From the NCBI GenBank assembly GCA_037355855.1, contig CM074766.1:248001-312000 (forward strand): a DNA stretch of 64,000 nucleotides, given 5' to 3'. Shown piece by piece: positions 44,636-55,700 of this stretch. How positions within the stretch are numbered: position 1 is the stretch's first letter; every line of letters starts with the position of its first letter. Below the pieces are notes generated by a model, which was given only the letters and a program-made list of their open reading frames with translations, searched no databases and had not been told where the DNA came from. The position numbers were made by a program, and so were the translations under genes. This DNA comes from Pseudo-nitzschia pungens. Its lineage: Eukaryota > Bacillariophyta > Bacillariophyceae > Bacillariales > Bacillariaceae.

Positions 44636-46590
44636 AGTAAGAGAATGCAATACAGCATCATTGAGTGAGTCATCAGAATATTCGTTTCTGTTCTGTTCTG
44701 TTCTGTTCTGTTCTGTCCTACTGCGGTCAAATGTCGCGGGGGATCGATTCCATGGTCTCTCCGTGTTTCGCTGTCCGATGGAGGCGGATGAATGGCATCA
44801 TTTGTTGAGTTGCCATTCGGCGGCTGCCAATGTCACTGTCGATGCCGCCGGTTTTGTTCCTCTCCGGTAGGTTAGGTTCGTTCTCCGGCCGTCGCGCAGT
44901 TTGCGATCCAATCGTACGTTGTACGGCGCCCCACTGCTCTGCGAGTCGACGCGAAGGGTGTTGCCGGACGCTCCGACGATGCCATCGCGGTGAGATGGTG
45001 GTGAACCGAGCCGAGCCGAGTCGAGCCGAGCCCAGCAATGGATCCACCATCAGTGGTTGGTTTTGCGGCAATCCGCCCATTGCTCAATTTTCAAAAAGCC
45101 TTGTCGCTTCTTGGTGACGGTTTCAATTCTCGACGCAAACGGAATGTCGTATCGAGGCACGTTTCTGCCGCGAGACCTGGTTGCAATGGCCGATGCCGTT
45201 CGCTCTTTTGCTCGTGTTCGAGGCTGTTTCTCTTTGCGGTTGAAATTGTTCGCGCCTTTCCGTTGGAAGCCATTGGTCTTGCGTTCGTTCGACCCGCGAT
45301 GACAAACGCACTCTGTTGCTGGTGGTGGTGGGCCTCGAACAAACACGGGGTCGACGCTCCCTCGAAGCACACCGGGATATCGCTCGCTCACCCCGTCGTT
45401 GGCTGCAAACGGATGAAGGGATGAACGAAGGAAACGATGGAACCAAGGGACCTCGTTGACACTACTAAGGGCATGCAGTAGTAGGTCCACCCCGTTTTGG
45501 GCAACCGCATTTTGTCTTTTTGTCTCGAGGGTGCGGCGGCAGCAATAGCAGCAGCCACAGCAGCGGATTTGATGCGATGCGATGCGATGCGATTTGGTTC
45601 GGTTCGGTTCCTGGTCACCTCCTCGGTGCCATCGGGAGGAACCACAGCGATCGATCGATGCCCTGCGATCGGACGATAGTGGTGGTGTCTCTCGCTGATT
45701 CACTCGGATATTTCACTCGGACATTTCACTCGCTTTACGACGGACGTGACAAATGAATCCAACCTCGATCGATCAATCGATGGATCCTCTCTGCCCGCTC
45801 GGGGGCATTATTGATGGAGCAAAGGACTCCGGTGCATTTTGTGGTTGTTAGTGTTAGTGTTGTTGTTAGTGTTGTTGTTGTTGTTGTTGTTCGAAGTACA
45901 GTGGAATGGTGCATGGTATCGCATCTGGCCATTGCCTGTTGCGCCAATAGCAGTATAGCATTGGAGAGTAATCGATCCGATCCGATCCGATCCGATTTGT
46001 TGGAGCGCAGCGGTTGTCACGGGATCGATGGACTTCTTCGTTCCTTGGTTGTGGTTGATTGAGGTTCTTGGGGTGGTGTTTGAGTCAAAGTTTGACTTCG
46101 ACCTGCTGTACTCGTACCAGAACAAGTACGAAGTAGTTAGTGTGTGTCAATTGCGGTACCGGTATGAATTTGAAGCTGTTGTGAGTGATGGCCGGAGGCA
46201 AGATTAGGATGCAGAACGAATGAATCACCTTGCATCGTTTGAGATTGTACGTAAGGTTTACTCCTCTACTGACACGGCGTAAAAATCGGTACGATTACGA
46301 GGGGTATGAGAACGGGCAAGTAAGGTTTACAGTACAGTAAACCTTAGTCCAACGTAATGTACTCGTAACTTAGGACTACCGGTACCGTACGTGTATTCTA
46401 CCTGGTAGCATTGTTTTGCTTTTTGGAGACAGGATAGCGACGTCGTGTCTAAACTGAAACCGGTCCCACTTCCTGCAAACCGTAATTTCTGACTCACTTG
46501 ACTGACTCGTACCGGTACGACCGACGTCCGGAAACATCACATTCCATTTCCACTTTTCCTTTCCTAAGGTTTACCTCGTAAGGCTACCGT

Positions 46591-46644
46591 ACACGACACA
46601 CGACACACGACACACGACACACGACACACGACACACGACACACA
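46591..46644. repeat. 7-base microsatellite (CGACACA)n
   Basis: About seven uninterrupted copies of CGACACA in the spacer. Confidence 0.9.
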
Positions 46645-46952
46645 ACTCATTCTTTCTTCACTCATCACTCTTTCAGTCTTCTCCACCACAATCACCATCA
46701 CCAACATCACCGTCATTACCATCATTACCATCATTACCATCTTTGTACAAAACACAACAGCACTTCGTACATTGTATCTTTTATCCATCTTCTATAATCC
46801 ACCCGTCATCCTTGCTGCACCAACGATTCAGAAAGACCGCTGCGGCAGAAATTTCGCCAATCGTCACACGAAGCGACAGCAACAGAAGAAAGACAAGACA
46901 AGACAAGACAAGATAAAACAAGATAAAACAAGATACTGTAAAACAAAACAAA

Positions 46953-47030
46953 ACAAAAATCAAATCAAAAATCAAATCAAAAATCAAATCAAAAATCAAA
47001 TCAAAAATCAAATCAAAAATCAAAGCAAAG
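46953..47030 (+). repeat. 12-base tandem repeat in the leader of the RsgA-type gene
   Basis: About six copies of AAAAATCAAATC, preceded by ACAAG repeats at 46890-46935 and followed by three copies of ATTGAATCCC at about 47103-47130. They lie 5' of the RsgA-type gene, probably in its leader or promoter. Confidence 0.85.
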
Positions 47031-47168
47031 CAAGACCTGCCTCCCTCGGTCCGAACAACCGCGGCAAGGACAAATAATCGGCCATAAATTCCGTTCCACT
47101 CCATTGAATCCCATTGAATCCCATTGAATCCCAATCCATTGAATTCGGCACGCTCCAAAGTCTACACC

Positions 47169-47664
47169 ATGACTCAAAATGTTCGCAATATTCACAGCCG
47201 TCGCCATCGCCATCGCCATCGCCGCCTCCTCCGACGACGACGACAATCGATCGGGATGGAGCCGCGAATCAATCCTTTGCGTTTCCCTCCCCCCAATCGG
47301 TTCCTGTTCCCGATCCTGCTGATGATTCTGGTTCTGTCGTGTTTGCTCAATGGCGCGGTTTCCTTTGTTGCTAATCGGCACCGGAATTCGAATCGGCATC
47401 ATCGGCAGGGGCGATCGCAAACACGGAGATGCCTTCAAAGCCCACGGATGGAAAAGAACGAACCAACACCGCGAACGGAACCAGTACCGACGCCGGCTTT
47501 GTCAATGGACGACGAGACGGCAGAGATCCATGTTGCTGCCGCTTCCGCCGAAAACAGCGACAACAGCGGCGAGACCGACCCGGAATCAGAATCCGAAACA
47601 GAAACAGAAACACGGACCGAAACGGAAACGAAATCCGAAACCGGATCCGACTCCGACTCCGAAA

Positions 47665-47712
<48 letters not shown>

Positions 47713-49340
47713 GCCTGCGAGCCATCGGCTGGCAGCCCCACTTTGCCAAGCAACTCGCGGGAAACGCTTGGGGGGAAGGAAGCGGAAACGACGAGGCCGA
47801 GACCGAGACCGAGGCCGAGACCGAAGCGGATTCTTCCCGACGCCTCGTGCCGTTGCGCATCACCGAGGTTCGCAGCAAGATCATTCACGCGGTGGGATGC
47901 GGATGCGGACCCGGACGCGCGGCACGCGGCGCACGCAACCACGACGACCGCAACAAGGACAACGGCATCGGCATCGGCATCGGCGATGACGGCATCGGCG
48001 ATGACGGCACCGTTCCCGTCGAGGACTGGCTCATTCCCATCACCCCCGGCCAAAAAATCGTCAATCACAACGACGAAAAAGTCGTCGTGGCCGGGGACTG
48101 GATCCTCGTCGAACCCCACCAGGAATCGTCGTTTGCGGTGGTGTCGGATTCCGGCGATTCGACGCCGGAGGATGGTTCGTCAATGCCAACGCCAACCCCA
48201 ACGCCGGTGTCGATGTCAATGGCAACGCCAATGCCAGTGGCAACGCCTTCCGAGCGGGAGCGGCCGCCCCCGCGGATCCGCGCCGTCCTGAACCGAAGGT
48301 CGGTCCTCAAGCGACGGGCACCGGGACGCAACACCCGCCGGGCCCAGCTCATCGCGGCGAATCTCGACACGGTCTTTGTGGTGTCCTCGTGCAACCAAGA
48401 CTTCAACGTGGCCCGCCTCGAGCGGTACATTGCCATGGTGCTGGAAGAAACGGAAAACGTGGAGCCGGTCATTGTCCTCACCAAGAAGGACCTGCTGGTA
48501 TCGGAGGAGGAAGACGGCATTGACAATGGCGATGGCGATGGCGATGGCGAGCAATGGAAGAATGGCGACCGCGATATAGATATAGATATAGATATAGATA
48601 TAGATACAGACATGGACGAAAACGAGGACGCGGACGACTTCGAATTTGACCAGGACGACTTCGAAAACCTGGATTCCTCGTGGCTCCTCGACTATTACCG
48701 GGAGGAGGCCACCTCCATTGCCGGCGGATCGATACCAGTCGTGTGCCTGGATGCCCGCGACCGGGAGGAAGCCACGACGCTCCTGGCACCGTGGCTCGGT
48801 TCGGGACAAACGGTGGCCTTTGTCGGATCCTCCGGTGTCGGCAAGTCCACCCTTGCCAACACGCTCTGCGGCGAACAAGTCGCCGCCACCGGGGACATTC
48901 ACACCGACAGCGGACAGGGACGGCACACCACAACCCGCCGCCAGCTCCACTTTTTGGAGGCGACGGCGACGAATGGCGCCGCCATTCTCGACACCCCCGG
49001 CCTCCGGGAGATCCAGCTGGTGGACGCGGCCCAGGGACTGGACCTGGTCTTTGCCGACCTGGTCGAGCTCTCCAGAACGTGCCGGTTCAACGACTGCAAG
49101 CACGAGGGGGAACCGGGGTGCGCAATCGAAGCCGCCGTTCGGAATGGGGACGCGGACGGGGATCGGGTGGCCCGCTGGCTCAAGCTGGTGGCGGAGGATC
49201 GGTTGAACTCGATCGAGGTGGCGGAGGGCAAGCTGGAACGGGAACGAAAAAAGCAAAGGAAACAAAAACTGAAGCAGCAACACCAGAAGCAACTGCGGCG
49301 ATCGGCGCACCGTCCGCGAGCGAGCAACCCGTGGAACTAA
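47169..49340 (+). CDS. rsgA: RsgA/YjeQ-type circularly permuted ribosome-assembly GTPase, probably plastid
   Basis: Bacterial RsgA helps mature the 30S ribosomal subunit with GTP hydrolysis; plant plastids have counterparts. The permuted motif order G4-G1-G3 is clear: VIVLTKKDLL at about residue 438, then GSSGVGKST (about 553), then ILDTPGLRE. The C-terminal zinc motif CRFNDCKHEGEPGC lies near 637. An OB-fold-like segment (TPGQKIVNHNDEKVVVAGDWILVE) precedes it. From ATG 47169 it has 723 residues, roughly twice the bacterial length, because of acidic and Asn/Glu/His inserts made by microsatellites (ETET, EHEHEH, DIDIDI, TPTP). A second in-frame ATG at 47256 starts a cleaner presequence: a hydrophobic run ending GAVS then Phe and an Arg/Asn/Ser-rich stretch, fitting a diatom plastid signal-transit peptide. 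I consider that start at least as likely. Confidence 0.9.
48573..48610 (+). repeat. 6-base in-frame microsatellite (GATATA)n
   Basis: About six copies, encoding an Asp-Ile run between G4 and G1 of the RsgA-type GTPase. Confidence 0.9.
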
Positions 49341-49691
49341 GAGAGGCTGCGATACCAGCATGCCTTGCACGGTCTTTCTATTGGTGGTTGGTCACCAATG
49401 GAATGCCCTCCAACTGGAGGTGGAAGAGAATGAAAGAAGAGATGCACCGTCTCGAAAACCTTTTCTCTTCATCAATTATCTTTATCGATACGTAATATGT
49501 CGAATGGAAAATTAACGTCGCTTCTGAATAAATATATGTGTACAGCCAACCCTGCCATCTACGGTTGAAGGAAATTCAGGCAATGTGCAAAGCAAAATAT
49601 ACGTGTTAAGCTTAGAAGACCACAAAGTGGTGAAAAACTAAACAAGCCTCTTTAGAGACTTTCACGATGGATAGAATTCGAATTCAACGCC
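49341..49691. other. Convergent spacer
   Basis: It lies between the 3' ends of the RsgA-type gene and the unrecognised minus-strand gene. AATAAATATATG near 49525 could act in 3' end formation of the upstream gene. Nothing else is seen. Confidence 0.4.
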
Positions 49692-50201
49692 TCATGGCTT
49701 GGGTTTGACCACATTAACAATGTTCGCGATACTCTCGACAAACTCAACCACATCCTTGATCACCTTTCCGACGGCATTAATGACTGCCATAGTGGACCAC
49801 TGGTTGTTCACCACTTCGATGTAGAAACCACCATTCTCTTCGATTACCAGTTTCGCATGGTAGTCCGAAGAAGGAACCTCCTGATCGAATAGAGTTTGTC
49901 CGGTCTTTCTATCGTTCCAAATAATCCAGTTTTTACCCCCCTTCTCTGACTGGTAAATCCTGATACCGTCCGGTTTGTCTGGGTCGACGCAAAATTCCTT
50001 GTGTTGCTTGCCTTCATAATACCAATTGATGCCACACCAGTCCAGGTGTGTATCGGAGCCAACAGGTACCCTGTGCCACTTTTCGTCAGCGAGATCGACC
50101 TTGGGGTTGCCCCAACATCCATGATTAGATCCGCCGACGGATCTGACCCAGAGAACCTTATTGTAGGGGTTGTGAATATTATCGATCCAACCTACACCCA
50201 T
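49692..50201 (-). CDS. Unrecognised single-exon gene, 169 aa
   Basis: A well-formed frame starting MGVGWIDNIHNP and ending NVVKPKP. It is Trp/Gly/Asp-rich, without a signal peptide or membrane helix. Three cysteines sit in short motifs (NHGCWG, LDWCGINWYY, EFCVDPDKPDG). The pattern of short beta-like segments (KVLWVRSVGG, GIRIYQSEKGGKNWIIWND, HAKLVIEENGGFYIEVVNN) suggests a small beta-rich domain, followed by a C-terminal amphipathic stretch (AVINAVGKVIKDVVEFVESIANIVN). I do not recognise the family and assign no function. Lacking low-complexity inserts, it is unlike most genes in this window. It is flanked by AT-rich repeats on its 5' side. Confidence 0.7.
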   Translation of the reverse strand: MGVGWIDNIHNPYNKVLWVRSVGGSNHGCWGNPKVDLADEKWHRVPVGSDTHLDWCGINWYYEGKQHKEFCVDPDKPDGIRIYQSEKGGKNWIIWNDRKTGQTLFDQEVPSSDYHAKLVIEENGGFYIEVVNNQWSTMAVINAVGKVIKDVVEFVESIANIVNVVKPKP

Positions 50202-50499
50202 TGTGGAAATCGAAGAAACTTGGTGAGAATAGTATGCGAATTGACTTACGTTTTGAACTGTTCGAGAGTTCAGATTATGAGATCACGCAGGGTAATCGAA
50301 ACAAAACAAAATATGGAGAACTTTTGACGTTCTGTGTGTGTGAAAACAGCGAGTGTTCGCAATGGACCCAACTCACACGCATGTGCAATGATATCTAAGA
50401 TCTTTCTGCTTGGGATGACGTACTACCACCGTACCGTACGGTATGAGACAACTTCAACACGAACAGCCAGAAGGATCTCGGAACCAGAAAGGAGACATG

Positions 50500-51150
50500 C
50501 TCTTGCATGCGTAAGAATCGTGTCTTCCTTCCAAATGCGAATGCGATTTTTGCGGAGACCACTAACTCCATTCAAAAATATCATTGTGTCAGTAAAAGTG
50601 TCTGTATTTTCATCCTGCTTGGAACAACAACTTTTCCAACCATCGATTTGCTGTTAGGTTATCAAAGTAGTTGCGTTTCCGAGATTGCAACGACTTTTTT
50701 TCTCTCAAGAATGGTCTCTTACTTCTCTAGATATATTTAACAATTCAACACAACTCGCATGTGGCTTAGCCATTTTTGCGGAGACCACTAACTACGTTCA
50801 AAAATATCATCGTGCTAGTAAAAGTATATATATTTTGATCCTAGATCCTACTAGTACTTCTTGGAACTATAACCGTCCGACCATCCATTTTTGCTATACT
50901 ATTAGGGTATCAACACAACAAGCCAGAGGATCGGAATTAACGGAAGGAGATAGGCAAGTAGTAGTCCATGCTTCGTAAGAATCATGGTGTCTTCCTTCTC
51001 AAGATATTATGTTCCACAATTAAATACAACACGCAATTGCCAAAGCCATTTTTGCGGAGACCACGTTCAAAAGTATCATTGTGTCTTGTGAACAACCGCG
51101 ATCTTCCATCGATTGACCTCATGTTTATGAAAATTGTGGGTTTCATAATA
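50500..51150. repeat. Three degenerate direct repeats of about 230-280 bases
   Basis: TTTTTGCGGAGACCAC followed by (T)CAAAA(A/G)TATCATYGTG recurs at about 50547, 50772 and 51049. Flanking words also recur: GTAAGAATC with TCTTCCTTC before copies one and three, and ACAACTCGCA/ACAACACGCA before copies two and three. Copies have diverged. Confidence 0.75.
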
Positions 51151-53351
51151 TGTTTAGTTTTCCATCTGGCTACCGTACTAGCGCATCACCAATTGTATCA
51201 ATGATTGGTTTTTAATTCGGCGACCACAAGATTGTCATAGGATCAAGTGGATTGTTTTTCTTTTAAAATCATTCTCCGATATGGTGCATACGGTACGAAG
51301 TACTACTACTTCGTATTAGTTTCGGGAATCGCTCAATAAAGATATCGCGATCGAACCGCTGTTCTATGCGGTTCTATGAACAATATCCGAAAATGACTTC
51401 TCCTCCTCTTGTGGAGTTGAATCATCTGTAGATTGATAAAAATTGATTCGCGTACTTAATAATGATGTAAGTTAACCTCCTTTTAACTCAATTGAGTTTT
51501 CGGAAACGACAATATCACTATTGGGATCGTAAGTTATGGTGTGTTCTACAGACAGCAAGGTTTACAAGCACGTAAATCGGACTAATTGGCATGTTTTCGC
51601 GATCATGTTCTTGTTTTCGCACAATTATCTATCTTTCACTTAAGGCAATGAATCAATCATCTTTTTTACTTCTATTAATTTTAAAATGAATAGAATGGGA
51701 GCGAAGTCAATTCCCCGACTCTACGTCGTTACGGTACATATAGTACATGAAGTAAAGTGACCCAATAGTAAGATTAGTCATACGTAAGTTACGTTTCCAA
51801 AAAAAAAAAATTATGCAAACACGCAGAATAATAAGAAACAGAATTCCTCATTGTGAGGCATCCTCTTTTCATTATGAAGGTCATGGTCGGTCTCACGCGG
51901 ACAGCTTTCGAGGTTCGCTCTCGGAGAAGACAATGGGAATAGTGTCGGTAACAAAAAAAAAGATCCTACCCCCTGTTCTGCAACCTTGCCTACCGTACGG
52001 TAAGTTTACGGTAAGCCTTTTAATTAACCTTACTCGAACTACAATGAAGTAACTTAGCTAACAAGGCTTACTACCTCCTCGTACATTACTTTGTATTCTA
52101 GTACTACCAGTAGTGTACGACGAATAAGATCTTACCGTGAGTTACGTAAGGTTAACCTTACCGGTACATGTTCAAAGCGTTTTTTATGATGCTCCTCACC
52201 ACTGTTCGCTTCTGTTCGATCATAAGTTACAGTAAGACCGGTAAATTACGAAGCATTTGACAGCAGTGATAGACTTGGGTCATTGGTGATCATACTACCG
52301 TACTACGAATACTACGATCCTACATTGTTGCCGTTCCTCGCACTTGCCTTGTTGCCCGGAGGCGGTAACTTAGTAGTAGGCGGCGGTGCCGAAACAGCAG
52401 CAGCAGCAGCAGCTTATCTCGGATCTACTACGAGTAGTAGTAGTACTAGTACTAGTAGTAGCTTGGGGAGAAAGGTCGTTGTTATATTTCAAGAGCTGTG
52501 TAATACTAGTAGTAGCAGTACTGGCAGTAGTACTAGTACTAGTACTAGTAGATTGGTGAACACCACAGCAGAACCTGTCCAAAAATGTTGTTGTACTAGT
52601 ACTAGTAATGATGATTGTTCAATATCATGATGGTGCTAACTACTCACTTCTGCTGCTGATGGGTCCCTCCTGTGGCTGTACGGTAGTACTACTAGTTGTA
52701 GTAGCAGGAGGGAGGATCTGGTGTCTGCTGCTGGTGGTTGTGTGGTACTACTAGTACCTTCTGGGCTACAAACCTTAGCCTCCAGTAGTAGTAACAGGAG
52801 GACGAGTCTACAGGGTCGTGTTAAGCAACGGGCTTCGCAACAGGCTTAGTAGTAATCTACTGTGGCAGGGTGCTACTAGTAGTATGCGGTGGCTATCAGC
52901 TACTAGTAGTAGTAGTAGTAGTAGAAGTGTGCCGGTTCCTTGTGTAATTAGTGGAGTTGTAAGAAATAATCCTTAACTCTTGTAGGATTGACAACGGAGC
53001 TTTAACTTCCTTAAGAAGTGGAAGAGTGTGAGAAACCGGGTTTTGGTAAAACCAAGAAAAAGCTGTTTCTAATGCGTAGAGCTGGTAGTATTTCAACGCT
53101 CAAAAAGCATGTCATTCTTTGTTATGAAAATAGATATTTTAGATGTTTTTAATAAGAAATAGCTTTATAAATTAATCCATTTTTGAATCAGTTGGCATAA
53201 TATATTTTTGTTGGAGAAAAAAATAGAGGCCATGATGGCGGAATACAACTCCACTACACGTAAGTTACCCCCCGAGGTCCAATTACGGGATACCTACAGT
53301 ACCGGTACGGTAACTTACTAGTAGTATGGTAGCTAGGACTAATACTACTAG

Positions 53352-54084
53352 CAGGTGTCATAATATAAGAAGGGGTATGCCACGATCACTAAAAATCGGC
53401 AATTCATATTCCATGTGTGGTCCAAAATAGAAAAATTTCCCTCAGTCAATTTTTTTCTTCTCATAATTTACTGCATATCACTAGTAAAAGTGTATCTGAT
53501 AAAGCAACTTACCAAGTACACTTCCAATCACTCTCCAACTTTTAAATTTGATATGCAGTTCACGTATATAGTTGAGAGTCAAGTAGTAAGTACCTTTTTC
53601 AGTTTACATCCATCTGCTGTCTGATATTGCTGATTCAAACTACCAGTGATCTGTGCCTTCCACCTGGAATATAAAATACAAAATCGGATCGTCTGTCCGT
53701 CATTCATTTTATTTTTATTCAATTAAAAGCTTCCACTTGGATCCAAAATTTGGACCATCCATCCGAACAACTTACTTTATCTTCCATCCATCTAGAGTGA
53801 AAAGCAGTTACATATTCATAATCCTTGTAAAAAATTGGGCTAGATACAATATTCACATATTATTTTGTTACAATTTTTGATGGAGTTGTTATAGATTGAA
53901 GTGTAATAGTTTTTGTTAGTATTATGCAGTGAATGTGGAAAAAAAAAATTGAGGTTGAGGGAAATTTTTCTAAATTGGACCACACATGGAATATGGAGTG
54001 CCATTTTTTTTACTAGTATTTGTACGTCGAACACGGACGACGGACAGACGTCGTTGCGTACCCCTTCTTATATTATGACCCCTG
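53352..54084. mobile_element. hAT-like MITE with long inverted repeats and 8-bp target duplication
   Basis: The left end CAGGTGTCATAATATAAGAA and the right end (reverse complement CAGGGGTCATAATATAAGAA) match at 19 of 20 positions. Further inside, the arms pair again over about 100 bases (TATTCCATGTGTGGTCCAA, AGAAAAATTTCCCTCA and ACTGCATA blocks). ACTACTAG flanks both ends exactly (53344-53351 and 54085-54092), an 8-bp duplication as made by hAT transposases, whose ends often begin CAGGG. The element is 733 bases and has no transposase frame, so it is non-autonomous. One caution is that ACTACTAG is itself common in local microsatellites. Confidence 0.85.
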
Positions 54085-54435
54085 ACTACTAGTAGCACCC
54101 GCAGGATCGTGCCGCAGGGTTTTCAGGATGCGGCTGTAGCTTTGAGCTATTCTTAAAAATTCTTACCGCACATGACGACAACGACGACAACCACACGACG
54201 AGAAAGGTTAACTTTTGAGAGATCTTACCGCAAGGTTACGAACCCGATACAGATCTAAATCTAAAAAATAATAATACGAAGTGCAGTCTTAAAATAATAA
54301 TAGTAATGTGCACCCGGGCTGCGGACGACCGCCCACTCCCTATGCAACTCCCAATGCAACTCCCAATGCAACTCCCAGTGCAACTACAACTACAACTACA
54401 ACTACAACTAACCGAACCACTACTACTACCGGTTA

Positions 54436-55667
54436 ATGTTCTGCTGGTTGTTCTTGCTGTTCTTCTTGCTGTTGATGATGATGGTTGCCAGGACCACTGC
54501 GCGTACAGGTAGTTCCTGTTGTTCCCTCGTTAGAATGTTCGCGTTCGCGTTCGCGTTGTTTGGCGTTCCGTTTGGCGTTCCCCATCCCATCGCGGTCATC
54601 GCACCGATCGAGATCGACGCGTTTCAACCGGTTCCAAGCGGACCCGCCAGGAGTACTCGTACTAATACTAATACTCGTACTAATACTAATACTCGTGCTC
54701 CGATCCACTGCTGCTGGTGGTGCAACTACTGCAACAGCAACTACAACAACAACAAGGATGACGACGACGATGGCTTTTCCTCCAACCCAAGAAATCTCCC
54801 CCCGTTTTGTCCAACGTCCCGCTCGTCGTTGGCCTTGGGATTGGCACCGGGCTCTTCCGAGACAAGGACGGAACTGTCGGACGCGACCGTCGGTGCGTCG
54901 GGATCTCGTTGCGGAACAGGAGAAGAAGACTCGCAATCGAAATCGAAATCGAAATCGAAATCGAAATCGGAATTGCACACCGACATGGACAGTGACGATG
55001 ACGGTGACGGTGACGGTGACGGTGACGGTGATATTCACATGGACACCGAGACTGACGTCGGCGTTGACGTTGACGTTGACGTTGACGTTGACGTTGACGT
55101 TGACGTTAACGATCTGAAACACTATTTCTGGATCTGGGAGGACGGACCGGATCCAAACAACGGCGGTGGCAGCTGGCGGCGACCCACACAACTCAATGGC
55201 AAAGACAATCACGAAGACAATCACGAAGACAATGGCAAAGACAATCACGAAGACAATCACGAAGACAATCACGAAGACAATGGCAAAGACAATGGCAAAG
55301 ACGAATGCGCATCCCGAGCCGGAACCCGAGCCCGATCCCATTTCTCCCTTGCCGACTGCAGAGCCGTCGCCACGACCACCCGCAACTGGTGCGAGCGCTT
55401 CGTCGTCGACCTCGATCTGTGTCCGTGGGCCAGGGCCAGCGTACGGACCCCCGGCGCGGTGCGGTTCTTTGTGGTTCCACCGCCGACGTTAAGATCGGCA
55501 TCGACATCGACATCGACATCGACATCGACATCGACATCGACATCGACGCTGACACCCGAGCATCGCCGGGCCGACGAGGAGGCGCGCAACTCGGAGATTG
55601 TACGGGGGGTGGCCCGGAGATTCCGGACCGAGATTCTCGACGAGGGGAGCGGCGACAATACGAATTG

Positions 55668-55700
<33 letters not shown>

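Larger units (their letters stand above)
42191..47168. other. Five-kilobase repeat-rich spacer
   Basis: No gene is firmly supported. It contains TACCGTA/GGTAAG-type clusters (42700-42780, 43310-43500, 46120-46410), the 44.05-44.45 kb minisatellite, the inverted repeat at 44510-44635, TGTTCTG (44690-44717), GATCC (45970-45995) and CGACACA runs, and the AAATC repeat before the RsgA-type gene. Long minus-strand frames at 43807-44730 and 45050-45703 are built on repeats or have no recognisable content. Confidence 0.5.
50202..54435. other. AT-rich repeat region with a hAT-like MITE
   Basis: No gene is supported. It holds the three-copy degenerate repeat (50500-51150), palindromic clusters (51990-52170), CTAG-type runs (52425-52610, 52900-52925), the MITE at 53352-54084, and CCAATGCAACT and CAACTA runs at 54340-54410 just before the DUF1415 gene. 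Confidence 0.5.

Noticed and set aside
43807..44730. 307-codon minus-strand frame with IRTSIAIVNRSAP repeats
   Set aside because: Most of it is a reading of the minisatellite, and the rest is one arm of the inverted repeat; there is no independent evidence of a gene.
45050..45703. 217-codon minus-strand frame and overlapping plus-strand frames
   Set aside because: The composition is irregular (Arg/Pro/Ser), several frames overlap on both strands, and no domain is seen.
48216..49370. 384-codon minus-strand frame
   Set aside because: It is antisense to the RsgA-type GTPase core.
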